DNA of 64,000 nucleotides from Ciona intestinalis. Its lineage: Eukaryota > Chordata > Ascidiacea > Phlebobranchia > Cionidae. The translations under genes and the position numbers were made by a program. The notes beneath the pieces were generated by a model, which did not search any database, was not told the origin of the DNA, and worked only from the letters and a program-made list of their open reading frames with translations. How positions within the stretch are numbered: position 1 is the first letter of the stretch; each line of letters opens with the position of its first letter. The stretch covers positions 563,526 to 627,525 of the forward strand of contig NC_020177.2 in assembly GCF_000224145.3 (NCBI RefSeq). The letters run 5' to 3'. Shown piece after piece: positions 34,901 through 46,800 of this stretch.

Positions 34901-36674
34901 AAGATTAAACTCGACCACGAGATTGGGGTTTATAGGAAGCTGTTGGAGGAAGAAGAGACGAGGTGATGTTTAAAGAATAAAAACTTTTGCCAAACACTCA
35001 CATACTCAGGAAATTTTGATTTTTGAGAGAAATTTTTACCAAGTCAATGTTTTGTCTAATTTGCGCCCGAGTGTGCTTACGATCCAGAATAAAGAAACAT
35101 TCTGTTTTTCTCTCTAAAATGTAGTTGCTTCTACTCACAATACATATGATATTTTAAAGCATTATTTTGTGGTTGAAAACTTTTGCGTGTGCGGTCTAAA
35201 CAAGGTTATTGAAACAATTGGGCAGAAATTCGGTCGTTTTACAACGTGTTTCACAAAATCGTTCATGGAGAATTTTGAAAAAGCACAGAAATAAATTAAT
35301 CTTGTCCATTCCTTACTTACCTGCAGGTTAAACTTGAGTCCGAGCCCTCATGTGGACGGCTCTGATTCAAAACGACGATCAAGACGTAAAAGGAAAAGGG
35401 TCACCACTCAAAGTGAATTGGCACAAAAAGCAAAGAAACAGGTATGCGATGGTGGTTATATACCTGTTACATTTGCATCATATATGGTTGAGGTTCTATA
35501 GTGAGGCATGACATGGGTCAGGAGTTGGCTCATTACCCCAACATTGTATATGCACATTCTATTCTATATGGGTGAGGTATTACAGTGAATCTTGCTACGA
35601 AATCAGAGTTGGCTCATTACCCCAACATCGTTAATGAAACATATATTACTTAGACAGGAGCACATACTTTCATAACCCATTTAAAACAGTATCAACCTAG
35701 AATATATATGAAATAAAATGCTAATGCACGCAAGTGTTTGTATAACTTTACATTGATTGTTCCCTCATAGGAGATTGCGAGCGCCACTTATTCAAGTGAG
35801 ACAGTCATCACTCAGAAGTCGGTGAATGTTGGGGAAGATGTGTTGCATCAACAGGTGAGATATATATAGTAGGGTGGGGGAGGATGGGAAATCCTTTTCG
35901 TTCTATTTTCTCATCCCGTTTGGTAGTAAACAAAGAACATTCAAAGAATTATAAAACCATATCCTCACGACTCCCATATACTGTTATTCATTGTTTAAAA
36001 CACGATCAGAAAATTTCGATATTATGTGCTAAAGGTGTCCCATCTTTCCCCGCAGTACTAAATGCTGTTACTGCTAGCCATATTATAGGGGACATTTTGA
36101 CAAAATGAGTTTTCCATAGTTTTCCAATATATGGCTAAATGGGGTAAGATGGGATGTGTTTTTATTCTCCTCGTCCCATTTAGTAGAAAACAAAGAATAT
36201 TCACAGAAATATTTAGGCGTATCCGCACGATTTATGAGAGCGTTGTGACTTGTTAAAAACTTGAATAGAAAATATAGAGTTTATGTGCTGGTGGTATCCA
36301 TCTTACACCTCAGTGGTATATATGTAACTACATTTTATAGAAATCATATTATAAGTTTGAAGGTCAGCTTCTGGTCAAATAATTTTACCTTAGTTCTAAC
36401 CACAGCAACATTTTCTACACTGCAGCACTTAGTTAGCAAGAAAAATATATTTTATAAAATCTTTGTTGCCCCAACATTGTATATGTACATTCTATTCTAT
36501 ATGGGTGAGATCCTACAGTGTGGCACGCCATGGAACCTAAGATTTAGGCCAGAGTTGTCCCATTACCTCAACAATGTACTACAATGATTGTGGGAACGAC
36601 AGCAAAATAATCAATTTGTATTTTACCAGGATGACCCCGCCCCCGAGGGTAACAACTCATGTTCAATCATGTAA
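25992..36674 (+). CDS. LMN: Nuclear lamin lacking the Ig-fold tail domain
   Basis: Twelve phase-consistent exons: 25992-26020, 26642-26828, 28670-28806, 31455-31585, 32184-32335, 32960-33130, 33375-33500, 34124-34177, 34742-34962, 35327-35441, 35771-35854 and 36630-36674, giving 483 residues. The head has a CDK-type STPLSPS site. The rod starts with LANLNNRMAAYVEKVRSLE and ends with LDHEIGVYRKLLEEEETR, both classic lamin/intermediate-filament end motifs; the middle is coiled coil. The tail has LNLSPSPH, a nuclear localisation signal (KRRSRRKRKR), then GEDVLHQQ, which resembles the pre-CaaX end of lamin B1, and DDPAPEGNNSCSIM before the stop, a farnesylation CaaX box. The roughly 110-residue Ig-fold is absent with no gap that could hide it. 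The protein should build the nuclear lamina and be membrane-anchored by prenylation. Confidence 0.96.
26172..26252. repeat. Snap-back palindrome in lamin intron 1
   Basis: CCCCCACCTTATTTGCTA is followed within about 50 bases by its inverse TAGCAAATAAGGTGGGGG; the inner parts CCACTAACCCCCT and AGGGGTCAGTGG also pair. The stem is about 30 bp with almost no loop. Confidence 0.8.
29740..30500. promoter_or_regulatory. CpG-rich island with CRE sites inside lamin intron 3
   Basis: This stretch is much richer in CG than its surroundings. It has two perfect CRE palindromes TGACGTCA (29820-29827 and 30394-30401) and related TGACGTTA sites near 30454 and 30487. It also has a perfect 20-bp inverted repeat (30237-30256 against 30343-30362). 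An alternative promoter or enhancer is a reasonable reading; no exon was identified with it. Confidence 0.45.
31595..32055 (+). repeat. Tandem repeat with 71-bp period, about six units
   Basis: The unit includes GTTATAACATGGGTGTCTTC and CATACACCTCATGCTCACTG. It fills the lamin intron between 31585 and 32184. Four overlapping 60-residue open frames are shifted by exactly 71 bases and are not genes. Confidence 0.95.
34312..34620 (+). repeat. Tandem repeat of about 90 bp, three to four units
   Basis: The unit contains ACTTGGTCCATCATCAGTGT, CACCAAGTTACTGTCC and ACATCTGCTG. A single related copy lies at about 13432-13505 in the calcineurin gene. The array sits in a lamin intron. Confidence 0.9.
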
Positions 36675-38181
36675 TTTCTATCTTGCATTCCAAACATCAA
36701 TTTGTAGCAAAGGAATCGATATCTTAGCAGCTCATATAATCAAATGCTCTATTTGTGCAGTTTTATAAAGACATTTTTCCAGAAAACTTTTCTACAAATT
36801 TAGCCACGCAAAGGTTTTATGCAAGAACCTGTTTTTAGGTACGACAAATTACAGCAATTGTTTTCTAATGGTTGATTTACCTTCTCATAAAATTTTCTTT
36901 AATCAAAAATGGAATTTTTTCCTTCAGTTTTTTGTACATAGTATCCCTTCATGCCTTTGTGTCATTTTTTCATTCCCAAAGCCACAATAGTCAGGACTTC
37001 TCAACCTAATTTTTCGCTGCCCAATAATTAAACTCATTTTTAGAATACATTTTGCACAACTTTTTGTAAGCATAAAATAAAATTGCTCACTTTTACAATG
37101 ACACAGCACCACTGTAGTAGGCGAACCAACCAAATCAACACGCGACGAACTTGTTGCAACCAAACGGTTTAAACAACTAAATGTAAAAATTGTTAACCTC
37201 AAAAATGAAAGGTTGAGAAGTACTTAAGTAAAGTCATAGGACATCGCACACACTGCCTATACCCAACTATAAACACAACTGTATACCCATTGTATATAAC
37301 CCCCTTGTATATTAAATGCATGCATCTTACTTTCTGCAGTCAGAAATGCTTTGATTTGATAATAACGTAGTTTTTACTCGGGTGACATTTATTTAGCATC
37401 ATGAAACTGCGAGAATACATCATTCGTTTTTGACACGAATTTGTTATTTGTATGCAATGTTTAAGTTGTTTCAAGGTTATATATTCAATCAGTTAATATG
37501 TAATACCATAATCCCTATACCATTTTGTCCTGAACATTCTTCTATGCCAGAGTGCAGGGTTTGAGGCTCGATGCTGCTATTGCTACCATAATGCGTGTAC
37601 TTAGCAACAATTAACGGCTATTGCTTTAATTCAGTTTTTTTGATTTTGGAAAAGTTTTTGGTTATACAGTATCTGGCTGTCTTACCTCACAAAATTTGTT
37701 CGTAAACAAAGAATATTTACAAAAATATATTACCAACTTATGACGACTCTAAAAGAACGTTGTTAATTGTTTAAAACCACGATCAGGCAATATCTGATTT
37801 ATGTGCTAAAGGTGTCCCATTTCCCCCCACATTACTTATATACATATACAAGAGGGTGGGGGAAGATGGGACAATTTTTAACTGTGCTTTCTTGTGTAGT
37901 AAACAAAAAACATTCAAAGAATTATTAAATCGTGTCCTAATGATTTAAATATACCGTTGTTGATTGTTTAAAACACGGTCTGGATATTTTTATGTGCTAA
38001 AGCCTAAAGGTATCCCATCTTACCCCGCCTTAACCGTATATATAACTACAGATTCTATATTGTATTTGCGACATTCGATTTAACATGAAAAACATATTTT
38101 ATGAAAAAAAAATATTCCTGTAGTTTTTAATCGTTGTTGAGACAAAACTAAAAGATTTTGTACAAACTGGGCAAAATAATG

Positions 38182-38253
38182 TGACCCCGACGTGATTTGA
38201 ACACGCAACCTTCCGATCTGGAGTCGGACGCGCTACCGTTGCGCCACGGAGTC
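38182..38253 (-). tRNA. tRNA-Trp (anticodon CCA)
   Basis: Read on the minus strand, 72 bases start GACTCCGTGGCGCAACGGTA and end in CGTCGGGGTCA. The acceptor arms GACTCCG and CGGGGTC pair along seven positions, with one G-T. The anticodon loop GACTCCAGATC gives CCA, and the T arm carries GTTCAAATC. It is nearly identical to animal cytoplasmic tRNA-Trp, there is no intron, and both internal Pol III boxes are intact. Confidence 0.97.
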
Positions 38254-40352
38254 AGTTACAGACGTGTGGTCGAACGCAGACTCTTATCGCGTGTTATGAT
38301 TATGACATGATAGCAAAAGGAACAAGCGTGTGTTCAGAAGATATAGAGTAGAGTAGGGGAAGATGGGACACCTTTTATCTATATTTTCTCGTTTCATTAA
38401 GTAGTAAACAAATAATATTCAAAGAATTATGAAACTGTATCCTCACGACTCCCATAGACCGTTGTTAATTGTTTAAATTTTAAAACACGATCAGGATGTT
38501 TGGATATTATGTGTTGAAGGTGTCCCATCTTCCCCCACCTTACTATATAGTTTCAAATGTGAAGATTGTATAGTTTTCGTAACTTAAATTTCGTACAATC
38601 TGTAAGCGAATAACTATCATTGTATTATATTGTGACTTGATTGTCCACTACTTTACTACGTGTTCACGCAAGTCGCAGAAATTCCGGCAAAATAATTATT
38701 GCTGTAATCTTCACAATCCGCTGTTACTTTAAATATATTTCAGTGTTACCTGATGTTAAGTTACTGCTTATTAAATCCCATCACGAAAATCGCAAACTTG
38801 TTTTTATAAAGGCAGCACTGAGCGCTTTTGTAATTCTCGCGAAATTGAATCAGCATTGCTGCGCCGAGAATTCTCAACGTTGCTTCCAGCAATTAACCAA
38901 TCAGCTCCCAGCTTTCCACGTGATCAGCACATTTCGTTTTGCGCCTGTGAGTTCCGACAGAAGTTTGTTATTTTAGTTTGGCACAATTTTCTAACAGGGT
39001 GTTAGTGGTCGAAAGTTAAATGTAGTTAAGTGAGGGCAGTTAGGTTACGTAGTAAAGGCTTGTTTTAGCACCGAATATGCAATATATAAGCAATTTATTG
39101 CATTTATTTTATATTATTTTTTTACAGCTGGCTATATGTAAAAAAAAAACAGTAAAAGTTGATTTATTTGAACCTACACGAAGCAATACAAACCAAAGTC
39201 TTGTGTTCAAATCACACCAATGTTATCTCGCTCACGAAAGAAGATGCCTTGAGTGACAGCCGCCGATGCAGCTTTGGATTAAAAACGTTAAATGTGAGTT
39301 TGTATTTATTAGAACCGATTGTTTTATTATATTTATTATAAAGGGAAACGTTTATATATAGTAGGGTGGGGGAATACGGGACACCTTTATAGCACATAAC
39401 ATGCAAATTTGTTAATCATGTTTTAAACGATATACACAACCGTCAATGGGGGCCGTGAGGATACAGTTTTATAATTCTCCGAAATCTCTATACTACCAAA
39501 TTGGACGAAAGTTTTTAAAATTGAATGAAATGGTGTGCCATCTTTCCCACCCAGAACAAGATAGGTTTGATGTTGTCCTAAAATTGAAATCGTACAATTA
39601 CTTGTGGTTCATACTGGTTTCCGTGTGTTAGCCCAATATATATTATAAGCTATCATCATATAATAACTTATAAGATACCGAGATTAAAAGTTTGGGAAAA
39701 ATACGGTAATATTTCAAATGTTTTGTACCTCGAGTTTCTGGTTTTACTTACTTAACCGATATTGTTTTCGCAGTAATCAAACATACAAGAAGGAAGATAT
39801 AATAACTCCAAAACGACATCTACAAAGTTCGTAACCGCACAGCTGACCTGCCTAACCGAACCGGTAAGTGCAAACATATAAATAGTAGGGTGGGGGAAGA
39901 TGGGACACCGTTATATTCTATTTTCTTGCCCATTTGGTAATAAACAAAGAACATTCAAAAAATTTTAAAACCATATTCTCACGACTCTCATATACCGTTG
40001 TTAATTTTATACGAAGTATAAAACAAGTTAAATCTGACGTTTTATTACTTTAACAGAAAAGATACAAGGACGAAACAAAAGCTGAAGAACGAAGATGGAG
40101 CCATAGCATACCCAGACTAAGATTTATTCTTAGTCGATGTAAATACTAACTTATGTGAGCTGTAGCATAAAATGTCCCTTATACTTATTGAATGCTTGTT
40201 TAAAATTGGATTGTTTATATGTGGTACACTGTGTGTGGGGTGGGGAAGTATACGGAGATCAAAATATTAAAGTCCACCTTTGTACACGTTAGTAATGTAA
40301 CGTGGTTGGGATTCTCGGGTTTTATTTCTCCATGTTTGTGTGTGTAAACAAC

Positions 40353-40922
40353 CTGCATAAGAACGGTGCGCGCAGGTCAGATTTCTCTAACTTTAACCCA
40401 TACTCCTGGTGTCACTTATCAGCAAGGCCGGACAGTCGGCATCAGATAGATAGAAGTGACATCGCTATAACTAAGGATCGCTGTTAGGAAGTTTTAGTTA
40501 GACAGAACTGGGACACTGCACCAGGCCGACACAACACGTGTCATTGCACCCAGGCCTATACAGCAGACCGTCCTGGTTTGCGAAAACCTTCTTACACGCC
40601 GGTTGGTTAAAAGTCCGGTCAGCGAAAGCTGGTGGGTTCCAACTGCAAAACAACTAGGCGCCAAACCCGCGACCAGGGTAGGGATAAAAAATTACTAGAA
40701 ATGTCAGCCCCCTGTTAGGCCCCCTAAAAAACACTAACCAATGAACTTTTTTTCAGGTGTCAGTTAATGTTGTCATTCTTTTTTTGAATCGACAACAAGC
40801 GCGAATATGCGACGCAAACTCGACGTTGTAGCGGCGGATAAAGGGATTCCGAAGATCACTCGGTTCGATCAATCTTGCGTTAAAGCAAGATATAGTTAGC
40901 TCCCAAATCCGTTCTTATGCAG
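40353..40922. mobile_element. Possible 570-bp element with perfect 14-bp inverted ends
   Basis: CTGCATAAGAACGG at 40353-40366 and CCGTTCTTATGCAG at 40909-40922 are exact inverses and bound a stretch richer in GC than its surroundings. No matching target duplication was seen and no protein was recognised. Confidence 0.35.
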
Positions 40923-43897
40923 TTTCCCCACTTCATAAACAACTAGTTATTGCGACGCGACGGTTGGCGGCGGTGAAATAAAAGGCGGTTCTAAATATTT
41001 ATTATTGTATTGGCCCATAGAGAATGCTGTGTTGCTGTGCTTATTGTATGGGGTGGGGTATGGTGGTGTTGGGGGATTGTGGTGTTTATTGTATGTATTG
41101 ACACACACTTACACGACACGAAGTAAACTCCTATATTCTGATGAATCCATGGTGTGGACATTTAAAATCTTTCGGGATTTATTACGTCACAATGACAATA
41201 TTACTGGATTTCAATATAGGTTGCTTAAAGTTTCGCAGTCACGAAAAATATGGGTTACTTGTGTATTTAGTAAGACGGGGAAGATGAGATACCTTTAGCA
41301 CCAAACAGCCTGATCGTCTTTTAAACAATTAACTACGGTCTATGGGAGTCGTGAGAATACAGTTTTGCAATTCTTTGAATGTTCTTTGTTCACTACCAAA
41401 TGGGACAAGAAAATAAAGTTACAAGGTGTCCCATCTTTCCCACACCCTATACTGTATAATAAACCAAACGTCTCTCAGAATTGTGGCAATTATAAATAGA
41501 TAATAATGCCAACGCAATTCTTGCTGATTTCGGGTCCTTAAATTAATTTGTCATTGGGGCGAATAAGAGGTTTGCATGCGGAGTGTCGCTCGTTTTCTAT
41601 ATACGTGAAGTTCGTATTAATTCAAAATCATTGCCAATTCTGCATCTTCTTGCGTTCGGTGCCGATTTTCACGTGATTTTCTGTCTTTTTTAATCGCTGG
41701 CGCTTTTGTTTTATTTTTTACGTTGCTGCGCGGAGCTCCGTGTTTGTTTTTGTTTTAATTTTTTTTATCGCAAAATTGCCAATGAAGGGAATTGATTTCG
41801 TACAAATGTTATGCGTGTTCGTATCTCCATGCAACCTTTACCAATGATGTGGCAGTGACACTGGGACCTGTATCGAACTATTGCGGGATTAAAAACCAAA
41901 CCCTGCTTGTCCAACCATGGTGACTTAGAATACACAGTTTTACACTTCGTTCTACACGAAGACGTTTACATACATACAAATATGTGTGCGAATGGTTAGG
42001 TGCTACAGCTCACCCCTTTTATATTTTATATCTTAGTTCATTGGACCAGCCAATGCCAGGTCAGAAGTGTTTGCCGTGTCCAATTTCTTGTGTCCCGTGT
42101 CCAATTTCTCACAGTACACCTCTTAACGCGGTAAGCCACGTATAACGATGGTGTGTCAGGAGGTGTAAGTTCAGTTTATGAAACGGTCAGTCCAGTTTGC
42201 AGTTCTTGGTTGTGTGAATTGTGCGCGTTTCGCAATCTCGGCGCTTCGAATACTTAGCACCCTTGGGTGGCGTCGATCGCTGCTTAGCGGTCTAAGTAAC
42301 CAGGTGTAACCAGGGCTACTGGCGAGAGGTCCTGGTAAAAAACCTCCTCGACCACAAGCGAAGCAGCCTACTGGGCGTGGTTGGAATCTTCGATGTAAAG
42401 TTAAAATTTAATATATGTAAGTAAATATACATTTTTAGTTAATCGTGTCAACATTTCTTAGATATAGTAATAAAGTGGAGGAAGATGGGACACCTTTAGC
42501 ACACAATATCCAAATACCCTGATCGTATTTTAAACCATTAAAAAACGATTTACCCCCGTAGTCGTGAAGACACGGTTTTCTAATTATTAGAATGTTCTTT
42601 GTTTAATAACTACCAAATGCGATTAAATGAAGTAGAATGATAAGGTGTCCCATCTTCCCCAACCTACCATAATGTGCAATTAGTGTATTTTACCGTCAAA
42701 GCTATTTGTGAATTGTTACAATATGCCTGCATTCTGCTGCTTTTGCAACGAGGTATCATGTAAATGTAATATACTGATTCACTCGTTCAGTATAAAAAAC
42801 ACGATTTTCATATAAAAATAATAATAAAAATATGTTTTATAACGGCCAATTTGTCCGGCGCCGTATCGCAGTTGGTTAGCGCGCTTGTCTGTAACCCAGA
42901 AGTATAATGTGTTCAAGGCTCGCCACTGCTACAAAACACTTAACAGTAATTGCTCCAACCCAGTGGTTATTAATGGGTTGTCCAAATTATCAGCCATAAA
43001 TAAAAAAAAAATCCCTAAAAAAATAATTACTCACAAAGTAATATACTGGGTAACTCGAAAGCTGGCACGGGATGTATGAAACAAGACGGGACACATTTTA
43101 TTCTATTTGTATTATTTTGTAGTAAACAAAAAAAATTCAAAAAATTGTAACACTGTATTTTTACGACTGCCATAGATTATTGTGAATTGTTTAAAACACG
43201 ATCAGGATATTTAAATAGAAGCTAAAGTGTCCCGTCTTCCCCCACCCTACCTATATTTAATATTAATAATAGAAACCGTTTGAACTTTACTTTCTGCCAA
43301 GCGGTGGAACAATAGGAGCTGTATTTCCAAGCATGGATTTTGAATAAATATTATTTAAAACTTAAGGTTTTTTAAACTACAGCAGTGATTATTTGAATAT
43401 TTATGATAATAAAAGATAAATACTCTTGGGTACATGTAAATTAAAAAGTGTCCGTGGTCGTTGTCATTTCCGTTTCATCAGTTTACGCTCTGTCGGAAAA
43501 TAGAGCAAGTTAATTCTAGTTAAAAATCAAAAATAATTACCCACAAAGTAACATATATATACATGGTAACTCGTAAACTGGCACGAGGTGTTAAACCCGT
43601 GTGATAACGACTGTCGTTTTCCGGCCACGCAAGGATAAAGTAAGTTACATTCATTCATTCATTCATTCATTCAATTAAATGTGGTTAACATATAGGTGTT
43701 ATGTACTTGGGCAAGACATTGTAACATAATTGCTTTAAACCAGTGGTCAGTAACTGTGCAAGTTAACAACAAATGAAAAATACGTGACAAAGTTAGACTT
43801 ATGATAACTTCTGAATGTCACCAATAAAATAATAGTCCAACTACAGAATAAAAAACACAAATATTTTTACAAAGAAGTAAAACAACCCAACTAACCA

Positions 43898-46800
43898 TTA
43901 TAACTGCACACAAGATTTTCCATCATCGTCAAGCTTGTATCCCTCGTTGCAAGAACAAACAACATTGTCCCCAACTACATTACATAGCTGTCCACATGTA
44001 TCAGGCTAGAATATATTGTTGTTTAAAAAAACAAGAATATTTGTTGTTGGTGTATAAAAATAAATAATTCAACATCGTGGCCTTTGGTTAGCATGGCTGC
44101 CTTTAATCCATAGGTTACGGGTTTAAGCCTTTATGGTACAACTATGAGCATTTGTGACCTTGGACAAGACGCTTAACAGCAATTGGCTCCAAACCAATGG
44201 CTACTAATGAGTTGTCTAAATTGTCAGCCATACAGAAAAAAAAAATTATCCACAAAGTTACATATGTGGTAACTCGTAAACGGCACGAGGTGTATAAAAC
44301 AGAACACTCGTGTTATAACGACTATTGTGGTCCCACTCTGCCAGGATAAACATGTTTTTATTCAATGTATTAGATTACCTTATCACATGTTGGTATAACA
44401 CGAATTGGTTTAAATGTGACAAGCATTTCACAACCAGGTTGATCCACAGTCTGTACTTCGCGCTTTTCTCTTTTCGTTTCACACTCCTGTAAAATATAAA
44501 ATAAAATGGCATTCTTGAAAAAAAAAACAAACAATATTTTTTTTTAGGTTTGTTTGTCATAGCTTTCTTACCATCTTCTGTTAGAGTGGCAAGGAATGTA
44601 ATGTGCTTGGAAAGAAGTCAGTCGTTACAACACAATTATAGATAAAGCAAACACATTTGGTTGAAAAAGTGACACCGCAATATATACACTTCATGCACTT
44701 TGTGCCTGCTTACAAGTTACCACAGATGTAACTCTGTGGGTGATTATTTATTTGATATTTTTCAGCTTTGTTAACAAATACATAAAACTGGAACACTTAC
44801 AGCTCGTTTGCATTGAGGATTTTTCTTGTTGCAAACATTCAAATAACAATGCAAATAAACAAGGTTAGCATTTCTCTGCACAAATCTGAAGTTTCTTATG
44901 CCAAAGCGATCACTACTGTCTGTTGCAACGTAGCTCACACCATCAACTGGACATCTAATGTGTTAAATATAAATAGATATTGTTAATACACAATCAATCA
45001 ATGCTATGTGTTATGTTTAATTATTGGTTTAAAAACCATAATTTTTTAAGTTTTTTTTACCCTTATTTTATTTTAGGAACAAAGCAATGATTCCGCACAT
45101 TATATGACAAAGCCAAATAGTGTTGAAATTAAGAATGGCGAACGCAGGCTTTAACGGATAATGAAAATAATTATTAATTGTAATTTTAGTCCGTAATGAT
45201 TTATAAATAGTGTTATAAAAACAAAATTGAATGAACAAACCCTTGTTTTAACAAGTACTTGCGTTCTGGACATTTACCAGCATCCTTACAAGATGATGCA
45301 TAACACGTATTCCCCTGTATGGCAAACACAAAAAAGGTTAGTCATTCTATTCTTGCAACTATTCTATAAAGATGAGGTGTTACAGCACAGCACACTATGG
45401 TACCTTGGATTTGGACCAGAGTTGGCTCATTACCCCAACACTCCCAAGCTTGATATTACACAAATGTGATATAAGTTCAAAACTTACCAAGTGAATTAAA
45501 ATAAGATAACTAAGGTTGATTATGTCTTATGGCCTATGTTGTTAATTTAAACTTTTGAATATAATTTTGGACGCTTACCAACACAATTAGGTCAGTGTTT
45601 GTACTATCCAGTCTGGCTTCAGCATAAATTGGATCACCATTGTTCACAGTGGGATTTTGCAATTTAGTTTGAAATGTTGCGTCAGTGTAAAAGCTAGTTG
45701 TCACAGTCAATTCTTCCTTCTGAAACAATTAGTTTGTTTTATTTAAAACACAATAATCACCCACAAATTTACATAAGTGGTGACTTCTAAGCAGGCGCGA
45801 GGTGTATAAAACCGAACACTCGTGTTATAACGACTATTGTGGTCCCACCCTGCGAGGATAAACATGTTTTTATTCAATGTATTAGATTACCTTATCACAT
45901 GTTGGTATAACACGAATTGGTTTAAATGTGACAAGCATTTTACAACCAGGTTGATCCACAGTCTGTACTTCGCGCTTTTCTCTTTTCGTTTCACACTCCT
46001 GTAAAATATAAAATAAAATGCTTTTCTTAGAAAAAAAACAAACCATATTCATTTGTTGAGTTTGTTGACATAGGTTTTCTTACAATACTCTGTTAGAGTG
46101 GCAAGGACAGTTATGTGCTTAAAAAGGTATCAGTCCTTACAACATATTATAGATAAAGCAAACACATTTGGTTGAAAAAGTGACACCGCAATATATACAC
46201 TCCATGCACTTTGTGCCTGCTTACAAGTTACCACAGATGTAACTCTGTGGGTGATTATTTATTTGGTATTTTTCAGCTTTATAGATAAATACAACTCAAA
46301 TACTTACAGATGATTTGCATGGGTGATATTTCTTGTTGCAAACAGTCCATTCACAATGCAAATAGGTAAGTTCGTTTCTACCATATAAAAATTCAAAACT
46401 TTTTATGGCAAAGCGACCACGAGTGTTAGTTGCATTGTAGCTCACACCATCAACTGGACATCTAATGTGTTAAATATAAATAGATATTGTTAATACACAA
46501 TCAATCAATGCTATGTGTTATGTTTAATTCATTTGTTTAAAAACTCTTAATTTTCTAAGTTTGTTTTACCCTTATTTTATTTTAAGAACAAAGCAATGAT
46601 TCCGCACATTATATGACAAAGCCAAATAGTGTTGAAATTAAGAATGGCGAACGCAGGCTTTACCTGATTATAAAAAAACCCATTAATTGTCACTTTAGAT
46701 GTACTGATTTATAAATANNNNNNNNNNNNNNNNNNNNNNNNNNNNNNNNNNNNNNNNNNNNNNNNNNNNNNNNNNNNNNNNNNNNNNNNNNNNNNNNNNN

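Larger units (their letters stand above)
36675..43897. other. Intergenic region with tRNA-Trp and dense small transposon copies
   Basis: I find no protein gene here. It contains about nine copies of the element with termini like AGGGTGGGGGAAGATGGGAC (see separate entry), a tRNA-Trp gene, a possible 570-bp element with 14-bp inverted ends (40353-40922), SINE copies at 42855-43080 and 43535-43680, and a short set of unexplained splice-like sites at 39.1-40.3 kb. The more GC-rich parts at 40.3-40.95 kb and 42.15-42.4 kb look like older mobile DNA or non-coding sequence I cannot name. Confidence 0.6.

Noticed and set aside
36261-36768. Open frames of 108 and 64 residues near the lamin end, the latter ending in CAVL
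   Set aside because: The lamin reading frame in this place gives CSIM and a stop at 36674 with correct phase; the CAVL frame is out of phase and fortuitous.
38641-38976. 111-residue open frame
   Set aside because: No recognisable domain; lies in intergenic DNA with promoter-like motifs and no coding support.
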